A DNA stretch of 64,000 nt from Brachybacterium sp. FME24. GTDB taxonomy: Bacteria; Actinomycetota; Actinomycetes; Actinomycetales; Dermabacteraceae. The notes below the pieces were generated by a model. It ran no database searches. It was not told where the DNA came from and was given only the letters and a program-made list of their open reading frames with translations. Of this stretch, positions 18,721-27,032 are shown piece after piece. The DNA lies in contig NZ_JABUXV010000006.1 in assembly GCF_014897705.1 (NCBI RefSeq), forward strand, positions 209,762 through 273,761, given 5' to 3'. Position 1 is the first letter of the stretch. The number at the start of each line of letters is the position of its first letter. A program made the translations under genes and the position numbers.

Positions 18721-19119
18721 CTAGCGTGACCGGCGTCGACGCAGTCCAGCGAAGATCGCCAGCCCCAGCAGGGAGAGAAATCCCGACTTCGGCATGAACA
18801 GGAGCCCCCACAGCGACAACCCCGCCAGACCGCCCACGGCCGGAGCCGGGACGATCCCCTCGCGTCGTTCTGCCCGCCCGATGAGGGCGGCGAGGAACAG
18901 CATCGCCCAGCCGCTGGTGGCGTACCAGAAGCCCGCGCTTCGCAGATCGACGAGGTCGGGGTCTGCGTCGATCGAGCCGATGATCCCGGCGTCGCGAATA
19001 CTGCGGGCGGACGTCGCGTAGGCGACGGGAGTGAGCGCCAGATGGATGACCCCGATCGCCCCCAGCGCCCCGCCGATCACCGGCCGCCCCGTGCGCGAAG
19101 GCTCCTTTGCTGCTGTCAT
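18721..19119 (-). CDS. small membrane protein, DUF6463-like
   Basis: A 132-aa protein with four hydrophobic segments, including GALGAIGVIHLALTPVAYA, GFWYATSGWAMLFLAALIG and GLSLWGLLFMPKSGFLSLLG, the pattern of DUF6463 family proteins. The ATG at 19117-19119 overlaps the stop codon of the epimerase gene upstream (ATGA), so the two are coupled. The family's role is unknown. Its place at the end of an oxidoreductase run beside an ECF sigma factor suggests it belongs to that regulon. Confidence 0.75.
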   Translation of the reverse strand: MTAAKEPSRTGRPVIGGALGAIGVIHLALTPVAYATSARSIRDAGIIGSIDADPDLVDLRSAGFWYATSGWAMLFLAALIGRAERREGIVPAPAVGGLAGLSLWGLLFMPKSGFLSLLGLAIFAGLRRRRSR

Positions 19120-20105
19120 GGCACTTCTCCTTCCGTGTGGGTTTTCGTGTGGGGTCCGGTCCTCGGGGGTTGAGTTCCCCTGCCAGTCAGGCCCAGTCCC
19201 GTGCGGAGGTCGGGATAGTTCGGCGTCCAGCCGAGTTCTGCGCTCGCCCGCTCGTGCGAGACCTGCATCGACGCGTCGAGCATGAGGCATCCCAGGTACG
19301 GCACCATCGCGCGGATGAACCACCCGGGCGTCGAGACCGGACGCGGGGTGCGATGGGCCGCGGCCACGGTGTCCACGAACTCCTGCCAGGTCGCCGGTCG
19401 GTCATCGACGACGTTGTACGCCTGCCCGTCACGACCGCGTTCCATCGCGAGCACGGCGGCGTCGGCAGCATCCTGGACGTGCACGAATCCCGCGGTGCCG
19501 GACGTGCCGCGCGGGCGAAATGGGACATGCTTGCGCAGCAGAGCGGCGAACGTGTCGCTGAAGGCGCGGGGACCGTAGAACATCCCGTAGCGCAGCGCGA
19601 TCCCGTCGATGCCCTCGGCGTCGAACACCTGCTGCTCGGTGGCCAGACTGCCGGCGGCGACCAGATCGCCCACGTTGCCGACCGGGACGCCGAAGGGATC
19701 ATCCTCCGTGAGCAGGTGAGGTCCGTGGTCGCGGTAGCCGTAACCGGTGATCAGCGATTGGGTGACGAACCGCCGGGCCCCGACCGACCGCGCCGCGGCC
19801 AGAAGGTGGGTCGTCCCGATCCGGCGCAGGGCGAGGGTCGGGTCAGAAGCGCTCAGCGTGCGCCCGGCGCCGCGCAGAGCGGTGGCCTGATGCATGACGG
19901 CATCTGCGCTCAGCCCCTCGACCGCCCGCAGCAGCGCCTCCCGGTCCAACACATCGGCCACGACCGGGATCGCACCGGCCCCGACGATCCGTTCCCGGTG
20001 GGCCGGATTGCGGATGATCGCGTGCACCTGGTGGCCGCGAGCCGACATCGACGCCAGCAGCGGGCCGCCGATCGCTCCGGTCGCCCCGGCGAGGAGAACT
20101 TTCAT
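19116..20105 (-). CDS. NAD-dependent epimerase/dehydratase family protein
   Basis: A 329-aa extended short-chain dehydrogenase with the N-terminal nucleotide-binding motif GATGAIG at residues 7-13. The active-site region reads RYGMFYGP, where the family usually has a YxxxK motif; here the expected Tyr-x-x-x-Lys is not clear (QSLITGYGYRDHGPHL), so the chemistry is uncertain. The last 25 residues are a polar tail. ACGGAG precedes the ATG. It is followed by the coupled DUF6463-like gene and preceded, 130 bp away, by a second SDR-type gene reading the same way. Confidence 0.85.
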   Translation of the reverse strand: MKVLLAGATGAIGGPLLASMSARGHQVHAIIRNPAHRERIVGAGAIPVVADVLDREALLRAVEGLSADAVMHQATALRGAGRTLSASDPTLALRRIGTTHLLAAARSVGARRFVTQSLITGYGYRDHGPHLLTEDDPFGVPVGNVGDLVAAGSLATEQQVFDAEGIDGIALRYGMFYGPRAFSDTFAALLRKHVPFRPRGTSGTAGFVHVQDAADAAVLAMERGRDGQAYNVVDDRPATWQEFVDTVAAAHRTPRPVSTPGWFIRAMVPYLGCLMLDASMQVSHERASAELGWTPNYPDLRTGLGLTGRGTQPPRTGPHTKTHTEGEVP

Positions 20106-20235
20106 GGTGCACTCCGTCCTGTCGCGCTGAGGGGATGGCCCCGTGAGCGCCCGCCACCCACCCTAGGCAGTGTCCGTGCGCAGCAACACCCTTCCGCAGC
20201 GCACAGATCCGGGACGTCGCCACCGCGCAGATCGT

Positions 20236-21009
20236 TCACGACGGGGAGTTCGCGGGTGCACGCTCGGCGAGGAAGTCCGCCCAGGTGCGCGTCGTCGTGG
20301 AGCCAGTGAGGGTGAGGTTCCGGCCTTCCCGGTAGGCGGCTCCCACCTTGCCCGGGACCCGGATCGGCAGGTAGAGGCGACGGCGTCCGGTGATCCGGGC
20401 ATAGGAGCGCAGCAGCTCGCCCAGTTCCATGACGTCCGGGCCGACCAGATCCTCCACGCGACCGGCCGGGACCTCGAGGGTGAGCTGGGCCAGGCGGTGG
20501 GCGACCTCGCGGGCATCGACCGGTTGCGCGCGCAGCCCTCGGGGCATCGGCACCACCGGAAGCGTGACCACGGCCCGTGCGGCGCGCAGCAGGAGGTCGT
20601 TGACCTGGGCGACGCGGAGGAGGGTGTGCGGGACGGTCGATTCCTCCACGATCAGCTCTGCGCGGTGCTTGGTGGTGAAATAGCTGATCGGCATCGCATC
20701 GGCTCCCACCACCGAGATGAGGATCAGATGCCTGACCGCCGCGGCCTCGGCGGCAGCGACCAGGCGCCGGGTGGTCTTGTCGTCCCCGGAGGCGCCGCCG
20801 GCCAGATGCAGCACGACGTCGATCCCGTCCAGGGCGCGTTCGAGCCCGTCGCCGGTCTTCAGGTCGCACACGACGTGCTCGACACCGTCGGGCACCTCCG
20901 CATGGTGCCGGCTGAGAACCCGCACCGCGGTCTCCGGCTCGATCAACAGCGGCACCGTCAGGCGGCCCAGCGTGCCCGTTCCTCCGGTCACCAGGATCTT
21001 CATGGTCAT
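20236..21009 (-). CDS. atypical SDR, NAD(P)-binding oxidoreductase
   Basis: A 257-aa protein with an NmrA/atypical-SDR fold. The nucleotide-binding loop is TGGTGTLG near the N-terminus, followed by VRVLSRHH, VVCDLKTGDGLERALDGID and VVLHLAGG. It lacks the classical YxxxK catalytic pair, as usual for the atypical group. GGAG precedes the ATG; an alternative ATG lies two codons in. An ECF41-type promoter (21065-21091) points at this gene, so it is probably a target of the divergent sigma factor. Confidence 0.87.
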   Translation of the reverse strand: MTMKILVTGGTGTLGRLTVPLLIEPETAVRVLSRHHAEVPDGVEHVVCDLKTGDGLERALDGIDVVLHLAGGASGDDKTTRRLVAAAEAAAVRHLILISVVGADAMPISYFTTKHRAELIVEESTVPHTLLRVAQVNDLLLRAARAVVTLPVVPMPRGLRAQPVDAREVAHRLAQLTLEVPAGRVEDLVGPDVMELGELLRSYARITGRRRLYLPIRVPGKVGAAYREGRNLTLTGSTTTRTWADFLAERAPANSPS

Positions 21010-21064
21010 GATGTGCTCCTTCGTCGTCGTACGAGCCCCCGTCGAGGAGGCGGGTCATCGATAT

Positions 21065-21091
21065 GACCCCGGAGACTGCAAGAATGTGACA
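21065..21091 (-). promoter_or_regulatory. ECF41-type promoter of the SDR gene
   Basis: On the minus strand TGTCACA (21091-21085) is followed after 16 nt by GGTC (21068-21065). The published ECF41 promoter consensus is TGTCACA-N16-CGTC, so ten of eleven defining bases match at the right spacing. It lies about 56 bp upstream of the SDR start codon and beside the sigma gene itself. A GGTCAT-N4-ATGACC inverted repeat overlaps the -10 part. Confidence 0.7.
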
Positions 21092-21092
21092 G

Positions 21093-21986
21093 GTGAGCGA
21101 CTCCGAGGATCTCGCAGCCCGGTTCGAGCTCGAGCGCGCCCGGATCACCGCGGTCGCCTACCGGATGCTGGGCTCGGTCAGCGAGGCCGAGGACGCCGTG
21201 CAGGAGACCTGGGTGCGTCTCGCCTCGAGCGACGCCCGGGCGATCCGCAACCTGCCGGGATGGGTGACCACGGCCGTCGGCAGAGTGTGCCTGAACGTCC
21301 TGCGCGGCAGGCGTCGGCGGGGCGAGGTTCCGCTGGAGACCCACGTCCCCGACCCGATCGTGCACGAGAGCTCCTCGGACCCCGCCGACTCGACCCTTCA
21401 ACACGAGTCGGTCAGCCTCGCGCTGATGGTGGTGCTGGGCTCCCTCGGCCCCGACGAGCGGATCGTCTTCGTCCTGCACGACATGTTCGCCGTGCCGTTC
21501 GAGGAGCTGTCGCTCCTGGTGGAGCGATCGGCCCCCGCGACCCGGCAGCTCGCGAGCCGGGCACGACGGCGCGTCGAGAACAGCCACGCGGTGCGCAGTG
21601 ACTCGCTGGCCGACGCCCCCGATCCCGCCCTCCTCGAGCGCACGGTGGCCGCGTTCTTCGCCGCCACACAGGCTGGGGACCTGGAGGCGCTGGTGGCTGT
21701 CCTGCACCCGGATGTCGTGCTCCGTTCGGACGCCGGCACCGGCCCGAGCGCTCTCAGCACGATCCTGCACGGCGGCACCGTCGTGGCGTCCCAGGCCGTC
21801 ATGTTCGGACGCCTCGCCCCCGACGCCGTGCCGGCGTGGATCAACGGCGAGGCGGGCGCCGTCGTGGTGGTCGGCGGGCGCGTGCGCTCGGTGATGGCGT
21901 TCTCCGTCGTCGGAGGCCGGGTCACCGAGATCAATGTGCTGGCCGATCGTGCCCGCTTGCAGGCGGTCCAGGTCCCTCAGCGCTGA
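21093..21986 (+). CDS. ECF RNA polymerase sigma factor with SnoaL-like C-terminal domain (SigJ/ECF41-like)
   Basis: A 297-aa sigma factor. Region 2 (about residues 10-75) has VAYRMLGSVSEAEDAVQETWVRL, region 4 (about 105-165) has VFVLHDMFAVPFEELSLLVE, and from about 180 there is a SnoaL-like extension (VAAFFAATQAGDLEALVAVL to GGRVTEINVLAD). In ECF41 factors such an extension regulates activity without a separate anti-sigma factor, which fits the lack of one here. The usual DGGGK and NPDKL motifs are altered (DAGTG, ADRARL), so it may be a divergent subgroup. The GTG start at 21093 has no ribosome site. Neighbouring SDR/epimerase genes match the known ECF41 context. Confidence 0.88.
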   Translation: MSDSEDLAARFELERARITAVAYRMLGSVSEAEDAVQETWVRLASSDARAIRNLPGWVTTAVGRVCLNVLRGRRRRGEVPLETHVPDPIVHESSSDPADSTLQHESVSLALMVVLGSLGPDERIVFVLHDMFAVPFEELSLLVERSAPATRQLASRARRRVENSHAVRSDSLADAPDPALLERTVAAFFAATQAGDLEALVAVLHPDVVLRSDAGTGPSALSTILHGGTVVASQAVMFGRLAPDAVPAWINGEAGAVVVVGGRVRSVMAFSVVGGRVTEINVLADRARLQAVQVPQR

Positions 21987-21995
21987 GGGACCTGG
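21968..21995. terminator. 28-bp perfect palindrome over the sigma-factor stop codon
   Basis: CCAGGTCCCTCAGC is followed immediately by its exact reverse complement. As RNA it gives a stem of about 12 bp with a 4-nt loop. It overlaps the last codons and TGA (21984-21986) of the sigma gene, so the terminator is partly coding. It could also stop the convergent HxlR-family gene. Confidence 0.7.
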
Positions 21996-22092
21996 CGCGC
22001 CCGGGCCGCTCTCGGGCCTCCATCGGGACGCAGCTGGCGTGTCACTGCCGAGCACGGAGCAGGCCGGGCGGGCGACCCCTCCCCTGCGACTC

Positions 22093-22773
22093 CTAGCCGA
22101 GGTGCGCAGGTGCGGGGGCTCTGAAGGCGGCGACCAGATGCTCGACATCGCCCGGCGCCCCCTCCACGTCGACCTCGTCCAGCGGCTGCCCCTGGTGGAG
22201 CACTCCTGCCCAGGTCGAAGAATCCGCCGTCACGGTGCTGCGTGTGACGTCGGTGTCCGTGCCCCGCACGATGTCGAGGTGAGCTGCCCACCGGACTCGG
22301 TACCGGTAGCCCTCGTCGTCGGGCAGCCGGCCGTCGTACAGGTGCAGGGTCAGGTCGATCGGCGGGTCGAGCGGTTGGTGAGGGGCCATGGTGAGCATCG
22401 ATTGCACGGCGGCATCCGGCGTGAGCCCACCACCCTCCATGGTGCGCGTGGGTGAGGCCTGCGCCCAGCGGCCCAGTGACTCGAACACCGGTGCGAGCTC
22501 GCGTGCCCAGTCCGTCAGCTCGTACACCGCGGCATTCGTCGGCAGGGGAAGTGAGGAAGGGCGTACCAGGCCGTTGCGCGTCATCTCTCGCAGACGCGCC
22601 GTCAGAACGGCTGGGGTGACGCCGCGAACGGAGGCGGCGAGCTGCCCGAACCGCTTGGGACCCAGCATGAGCTCGCGCAGCACCGGATAGGTCCACTTGT
22701 CCCCGAGCAGCTCCATCGCGTGCGCGGTCGCACAGGCATCGCCATGCCGGGCGTAGCTCTGCTTGATCGGCAT
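22093..22773 (-). CDS. HxlR-family transcriptional regulator with C-terminal extension
   Basis: A 226-aa regulator. Residues 10-105 form a winged helix of the HxlR type: CATAHAMELLGDKWTYPVLR, LMLGPKRFGQLAASVRGVTP, and LREMTRNGLVRPSS. HxlR proteins respond to small electrophiles or oxidants, often through a conserved Cys near the N-terminus; Cys14 is a candidate. The last 120 residues are an added sensor-like domain, resembling SCP2-type extensions found in related regulators. The ATG at 22771-22773 starts MPIKQSYARHG. It is divergent from an alpha/beta-hydrolase-fold gene with a perfect palindrome between them. Confidence 0.87.
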   Translation of the reverse strand: MPIKQSYARHGDACATAHAMELLGDKWTYPVLRELMLGPKRFGQLAASVRGVTPAVLTARLREMTRNGLVRPSSLPLPTNAAVYELTDWARELAPVFESLGRWAQASPTRTMEGGGLTPDAAVQSMLTMAPHQPLDPPIDLTLHLYDGRLPDDEGYRYRVRWAAHLDIVRGTDTDVTRSTVTADSSTWAGVLHQGQPLDEVDVEGAPGDVEHLVAAFRAPAPAHLG

Positions 22774-22824
22774 TCTCGGTTCCTCGCCCTCTCCTCGTTG
22801 ACAGGCAACTTCTCCGTAGCGCAG

Positions 22825-22837
22825 TATGTTTAACATA
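22825..22837. promoter_or_regulatory. palindromic operator between HxlR gene and hydrolase-fold gene
   Basis: TATGTT-T-AACATA, a perfect 13-bp palindrome in an otherwise GC-rich region. It lies 52 bp from the regulator start and 35 bp from the divergent gene start, ideal for joint control. The regulator is probably the HxlR protein. Confidence 0.65.
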
Positions 22838-22871
22838 TCAGGCACTGCGGGCGGAGTCGAAGGAGACGACC

Positions 22872-23711
22872 ATGACAACGATCGAGGCGAACGGCGTCAC
22901 GCTCGGCATCGAGCACTTCGGCGACCCTGACGCACCGCTGATCCTCTGTGCCGGTGGCACCACCATGCTTTCTTGGCCGGACACTCTCTGCGAAGCGCTC
23001 GCGCGCGGCGGGCGTCACGTCGTACGCTACGACCTGCGCGATTCCGGGACGTCGAGCACCGTCGATCCCGAGAACCCGTCATACACGCTGCGTGATCTTG
23101 CCGCCGACGCCGCGGCACTGGCCCGCGAGCTCGACGACCGCCCGGTGCACCTGGCAGGCATCGGCGTGGGCGGGATGGTCACCCAGGTCGCCGCCCTCGA
23201 GCATCCACAGGCGTTCTCGGCGCTCACCCTGGTCGGAACGCGGTCGGTCGCTCCTGGTCCGGTCGATGACGACCTGCCCGATCACGACGAGTCGACGATG
23301 AACCAGCTGTTCTCACTCTCCCCGCCCGACTGGGCTGATCGCGAAGCGGTGGCGGACTACGCCACCAGAAGTGCGGAGATCCTCGGTGATGACCCGGCCG
23401 CCGCCCGGGTCGCCGCTCAGCGCATCCAGAGCCGCATTCCGGGCGCGGCGCCTGCGGTGCACGAGGCCAACCAGCAGGGCACGGTCTTCGCCGGGCTCGA
23501 CTGTTCGCCGCGCTGGCGAGAGCAGCTCGCTGACCTCGCACTCCCCGCACTGGTGATCCATGGTCGTCGCGACCCGTTCTTTCCGGTCGGCAACGGTGAG
23601 GCGCTCGCACGGGAGATTCCCGGTGCGCGACTGCTCGTCCTCGAGCATGCCGCGACGGCGATCCCCGAGACGGCCGCCAGCGAGGTCGCGGCGGCGATGC
23701 TGGACCTCTGA
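22872..23711 (+). CDS. alpha/beta-hydrolase-fold protein lacking catalytic Ser and His
   Basis: A 279-aa protein that aligns with RdmC-type alpha/beta hydrolases: RYDLRDSGTSS, YTLRDLAADA and VIHGRRDPFFPVGNGEALA with the acid Asp. However, the nucleophile elbow reads GIGVGG where the family has GxSxGG, so Ser is replaced by Gly98. The segment that normally holds the catalytic His (GMGHDLP-like) reads EHAATAIPE, placing Thr there. Two of three catalytic residues are missing, so hydrolysis is unlikely; ligand binding or another reaction is possible. GAAGGAG lies just before the ATG. It is divergent from an HxlR regulator. Confidence 0.85.
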   Translation: MTTIEANGVTLGIEHFGDPDAPLILCAGGTTMLSWPDTLCEALARGGRHVVRYDLRDSGTSSTVDPENPSYTLRDLAADAAALARELDDRPVHLAGIGVGGMVTQVAALEHPQAFSALTLVGTRSVAPGPVDDDLPDHDESTMNQLFSLSPPDWADREAVADYATRSAEILGDDPAAARVAAQRIQSRIPGAAPAVHEANQQGTVFAGLDCSPRWREQLADLALPALVIHGRRDPFFPVGNGEALAREIPGARLLVLEHAATAIPETAASEVAAAMLDL

Positions 23712-23799
23712 GGTCGGGTGCAGCCTCGGTCGTGGCCGCGACGCTCCGAGGTTCGCTGCGGCGTCGGTCCGGGCGAACGGGCGCACGGGCCGGGCATCG

Positions 23800-23871
23800 A
23801 GCTGGAGACGAGATTCGAACTCGCAACCGCCTGTTTACAAGACAGGTGCGCTACCGTTGCGCCACTCCAGC
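23800..23871 (-). tRNA. tRNA-Thr (anticodon UGU)
   Basis: The full cloverleaf is visible on the minus strand: acceptor GCTGGAG/CTCCAGC, D stem GCGC/GCGC with loop AACGGTA, anticodon stem CCTGT/ACAGG around loop CTTGTAA (anticodon TGT, reads ACA), 5-nt variable loop, and T stem GCGAG/CTCGT with TTCGAAT. CCA is not encoded. A -10-like TACACT lies upstream on the minus strand at about 23914-23919. Confidence 0.96.
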
Positions 23872-23875
23872 GGGT

Positions 23876-23903
23876 GGGGCCGGCCGACGGATCGGCCGAC
23901 CCC
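23876..23903 (-). terminator. hairpin between the DsbA-like gene and tRNA-Thr
   Basis: GGGGTCGGCC pairs with GGCCGGCCCC (one G-U) across an 8-nt loop on the minus strand. It lies 44 nt after the DsbA-like stop and 5 nt before the tRNA. It probably ends the upstream transcript, but if the tRNA promoter is at about 23914 it would sit in the tRNA leader. Confidence 0.6.
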
Positions 23904-23946
23904 GAAAGTGTAGAGGAGCCTGCTCAGCCCCGCGGACCTGCTGGGC

Positions 23947-24783
23947 TCAGCCCTCGCCGCCGTCGGAGGCTGCGCCACCACCATCGGACGCAGCGGACTC
24001 ACCGCCCGCGGCCAGCACGGCCTCACGCATGGCCCCCGGAGCGTTCCACTCCTGGAACTGCGTCCCATCGATCTCGACATAGGGCGTGCCCTGGGCCTTG
24101 TCAGCGGCGTAGGGATCGGCGACCTGGCGCACCCACGGCTGGTAGGTGTCGCCATCGATCGCGCTCTTGACCTCCTCGGAAGCTCCTGCCTCTTCCGCGT
24201 AGGACCAGATCTCCTCGTCCGTGAGACCGGGGGAACGCTCGGCGGGCTGATTGGCGAACATCAGCTGCATGAAGGTCAGCGCCGCAGCGGGATCCTCGCC
24301 ATAGACCGCTGCCATGGCACCGGCGGAGCGGGTGGAGTAGTCGCCCGTGGTCGACATGGTGTCCAGAATCTTGCGCGGCACGAGGTGGAGGGTGACCTCC
24401 TCGTTGTCGACCATCGTCTGGAGATCCTCGCCATTGATCTCCTCGAACTGTCCGCAGACGGGGCACATGAAGTCCAGGTGCATCTCCAGGACCGGCTTGC
24501 CGGAGCCCTCGGGGGCCCCGAAGGTGAGGTACGGCTGGTCCTCGGACACGCCTGCGGGCGTGGCGACCGGGCCGGCCGGCTGCTGGGACTTGTAGATCAG
24601 GAAGCCCACGCCGCCGGCGATGACCAGGGCCACCACGGCGATCGCAGCGATCACCACGTTGCGCACGGTGCGCTGACGGCGCAGCTCCGCCCGCCGCTGC
24701 GTACGCAGTGCGTCGCGCTGGGCCTCACGGCGCTCCTGCGCTGACTTCGACGGCGCTGACTTCGAGGAACCGGACGCGGCCAT
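23947..24783 (-). CDS. membrane-anchored DsbA-family thiol-disulfide protein
   Basis: A 278-aa protein with a basic cytoplasmic N-terminus (residues 1-42), one membrane helix (VVIAAIAVVALVIAGGVGFL) and an extracytoplasmic thioredoxin-fold domain of the DsbA/Thioredoxin_4 class. The active site is CPVC, in LDFMCPVCGQFEE, and the cis-Pro loop is GTPYVEIDG. It probably oxidises or isomerises disulfides in exported proteins. A Gly/Ser/Asp-rich tail ends the protein. AGGAG precedes the ATG. Such proteins are a common actinobacterial Dsb form, often paired with VKOR, which is not in this window. Confidence 0.92.
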   Translation of the reverse strand: MAASGSSKSAPSKSAQERREAQRDALRTQRRAELRRQRTVRNVVIAAIAVVALVIAGGVGFLIYKSQQPAGPVATPAGVSEDQPYLTFGAPEGSGKPVLEMHLDFMCPVCGQFEEINGEDLQTMVDNEEVTLHLVPRKILDTMSTTGDYSTRSAGAMAAVYGEDPAAALTFMQLMFANQPAERSPGLTDEEIWSYAEEAGASEEVKSAIDGDTYQPWVRQVADPYAADKAQGTPYVEIDGTQFQEWNAPGAMREAVLAAGGESAASDGGGAASDGGEG

Positions 24784-24938
24784 GAATGCTCCTAGCCCCC
24801 GTGCCGGGGCTGCGGTGGGTAACAGGTCGGTGAGAGTTTAACTGTCGGTCCCTGGGCGTGGCGGGACAGGATGGGGCACCTCACGGCGCAACGGTCACCA
24901 CACGAGGTTCCCGGCCTCCCGATCGGCACCGGTGTCGC

Positions 24939-27032
24939 TCAGCGGCGCCACAGGGCGATGTCCTCCAATCGCGGCCCGCCGGAGAAGGGGAAGTAGTCGA
25001 CCATGCCCTCTCGCGCGAGCAGCGTGAAGCCCACCGCGCCGACCAGCAGCAGGAGCAGCACCACCACGACCGTGGTCCATATCGCGTCCGGGGCCGCCGC
25101 ATCGAGCATCCGGTGCGCGCCGCTGCGCGTGGTGCGGCTGCCGAGCCCCACCCAGGTGATCAGCAGTGTCACCGCCATCGCCGCGGCGAAGGCGATGCCA
25201 TCGGGAGGGGGCGCGCCCTGCAGCAGGGTCCAGGAGGCATCGAGCGCGATCCCCACCAGAACGCCGAGGACCAGGGGGAACAAGGCCTGCAGCGCGATCT
25301 CCAGCAGCCCGAGCACGAAGGCGAACGGGCTGGCGAGGCCGGCGGACCACAGCGGGCCCGCACCGGTCGACCCCCGCAGACGCTTCCCGGCGACCGCCTG
25401 ATGCGAACGCTCCCAGGTGCGCGCGAGAGCGCCGAGCAGGAGGAAGACGGTCAGCGCCGCGTACGGGGCGATCGCCGCGAGCGTGATGATCAGCAGATGT
25501 CCGATCCACACCAGGAGCGGTCGGCGCGGCGGCGGGGCCATCGGCCTCGCCCACGGTTCCTGCTGCCCGGGATAGTTCTGGACACCCTGCTGGGCAGCGA
25601 GCTGCTGCGGCGGGTGCTGCTGCGGCGGGTGCTGCTGCGGGGCGTGGTGCGGCGGCGGCCCGTGCTGGGGCGACTGCTGCGGGGCGGGCCCGGGCGCGAG
25701 CTGCTGGGGGTCGCGCTGCACCGGTCGCTGCGTCGGCCCCATGAAACCGGCGCCCTGCTGCGTCGCCGAGTCCTGCGGCATCGGGGGTGGCTCGTGCGGC
25801 AGGGGAACGACGGGCATCTGCCGGGTCCGGGCCTCGAAGACGGGCAGCGCCTCCGTCGGCGCGTCCGTTGGGGAGTGCTGGACGGGCAAGGCCTGCGTCG
25901 GCGCCTCAGCGGGCGTGGTGATCCGCGACAGCGTCTCCGTGGGCTCCTCGGCCGGCGTGGTGGTCGCCGGCAGCGCTTCCGTGGCCGGCTCCGCACCGGC
26001 ATCTGCGCCGGCACCGCGGGCCTCGGCTGCGTCGTCGAGCCCGCCTCCGGCTCCCGCTGCAGCCGCAGCGCCCGCGACAGGCACCACCGCGGTGCGGCCA
26101 TCGGCGGCCAGGGCCTCCGTCGGCCCCGCATCCTCGTAGCGCGTGAGGTCGAGCTCCGCCAGGCGCGCGAGCTGATCCTGCGGAGCAGGTCGCAGTGCCG
26201 GGTCGGACTGCAGCGCCGAGCGCAGCCAGTCCGCGAGCTCGACGGGCAGCCCGTCCACGTCGATCTCGCCGCGCTCGGCGCGCAGGAACACCAGATCGGC
26301 GCGGCCGCTGCCGAAGGGTTCACGGCCGGTCGCGACGAAGGACAGCAGTGCCGCCCAGGCCCACCAGTCCCCCGCTTCCCCGGAGTGATCGGTGCGGATC
26401 ACCTCGGGATCGAGGTAGGCGGAGGTGCCCATCACCAGGCCGGTCGAGGTCAGTCGCGATTCCTCGGCGGCGATCGCGATCCCGAAGTCGATGATCACCG
26501 GATCCAAGCGGTCCCCGTCGGGGTCGAACCCGGCCAGATCCCCCTCGGAGGCACCGCGCAGCATGATGTTGCTGGGCTTGAGGTCGCGGTGGATCACCCC
26601 GGCGCGATGGATGTCGCTCAGCGCGTCACCCATCACCAGCCCGATCTCGCGCACCGCCTCGGGGTGCAGGCCGCCGTGGAGGCGCACCGCGTCGTCGAGC
26701 GTCGGGCCCGGGATGAACTCGGTGACCACGAAGGCATCGGAGGAGTCGAGCTCCGCGTCCAGGATCCGCACGATGTTGTCGTTGCGCACCAGCTTCTGGG
26801 CGGTGACCTCGCGGGTCAGGCGCTCCCGGGCGCGCGGGTCCTCGGAGATCTCGTGGCGCAGGAGCTTCAGGGCCACAACGTTGCCGTCGGCGTCGTGCGC
26901 CCGATAGACGATCCCCATGCCGCCCGCGCCGATCCGATCCAGGATCTCGTATCCGGACTCCTCGGCGAGCGCCGTCAGCCGCGGGTCACGGCGGGAGCCA
27001 CGGGAGGAAGAGGGCTGGTCCATGGGCGCCAT
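24939..27032 (-). CDS. membrane Ser/Thr protein kinase (PknB-like kinase domain)
   Basis: A 697-aa protein. The kinase domain covers about residues 28-285: GAGGMGIVYRAHD glycine loop, catalytic Lys in VALKLLRH, HRDLKPSN catalytic loop, and IIDFGIA metal-binding loop, followed by GTSAYLDPE. A low-complexity region of about 230 residues follows, with repeated TEALP/TETLS units and a Gln/Pro/His-rich stretch (repeated HPPQQ). The C-terminal 180 residues hold four to five membrane helices. There are no PASTA repeats, so the input signal is not peptidoglycan in the usual way. The start may be the ATG at 27032 or one three codons in. It is divergent from the AIM24 gene. Confidence 0.92.
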   Translation of the reverse strand: MAPMDQPSSSRGSRRDPRLTALAEESGYEILDRIGAGGMGIVYRAHDADGNVVALKLLRHEISEDPRARERLTREVTAQKLVRNDNIVRILDAELDSSDAFVVTEFIPGPTLDDAVRLHGGLHPEAVREIGLVMGDALSDIHRAGVIHRDLKPSNIMLRGASEGDLAGFDPDGDRLDPVIIDFGIAIAAEESRLTSTGLVMGTSAYLDPEVIRTDHSGEAGDWWAWAALLSFVATGREPFGSGRADLVFLRAERGEIDVDGLPVELADWLRSALQSDPALRPAPQDQLARLAELDLTRYEDAGPTEALAADGRTAVVPVAGAAAAAGAGGGLDDAAEARGAGADAGAEPATEALPATTTPAEEPTETLSRITTPAEAPTQALPVQHSPTDAPTEALPVFEARTRQMPVVPLPHEPPPMPQDSATQQGAGFMGPTQRPVQRDPQQLAPGPAPQQSPQHGPPPHHAPQQHPPQQHPPQQLAAQQGVQNYPGQQEPWARPMAPPPRRPLLVWIGHLLIITLAAIAPYAALTVFLLLGALARTWERSHQAVAGKRLRGSTGAGPLWSAGLASPFAFVLGLLEIALQALFPLVLGVLVGIALDASWTLLQGAPPPDGIAFAAAMAVTLLITWVGLGSRTTRSGAHRMLDAAAPDAIWTTVVVVLLLLLVGAVGFTLLAREGMVDYFPFSGGPRLEDIALWRR

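Noticed and set aside
22872..23711. Active lipase/esterase call for the hydrolase-fold protein
   Set aside because: The Ser of GxSxG is Gly and the catalytic His position is Thr, so an activity label would be misleading.
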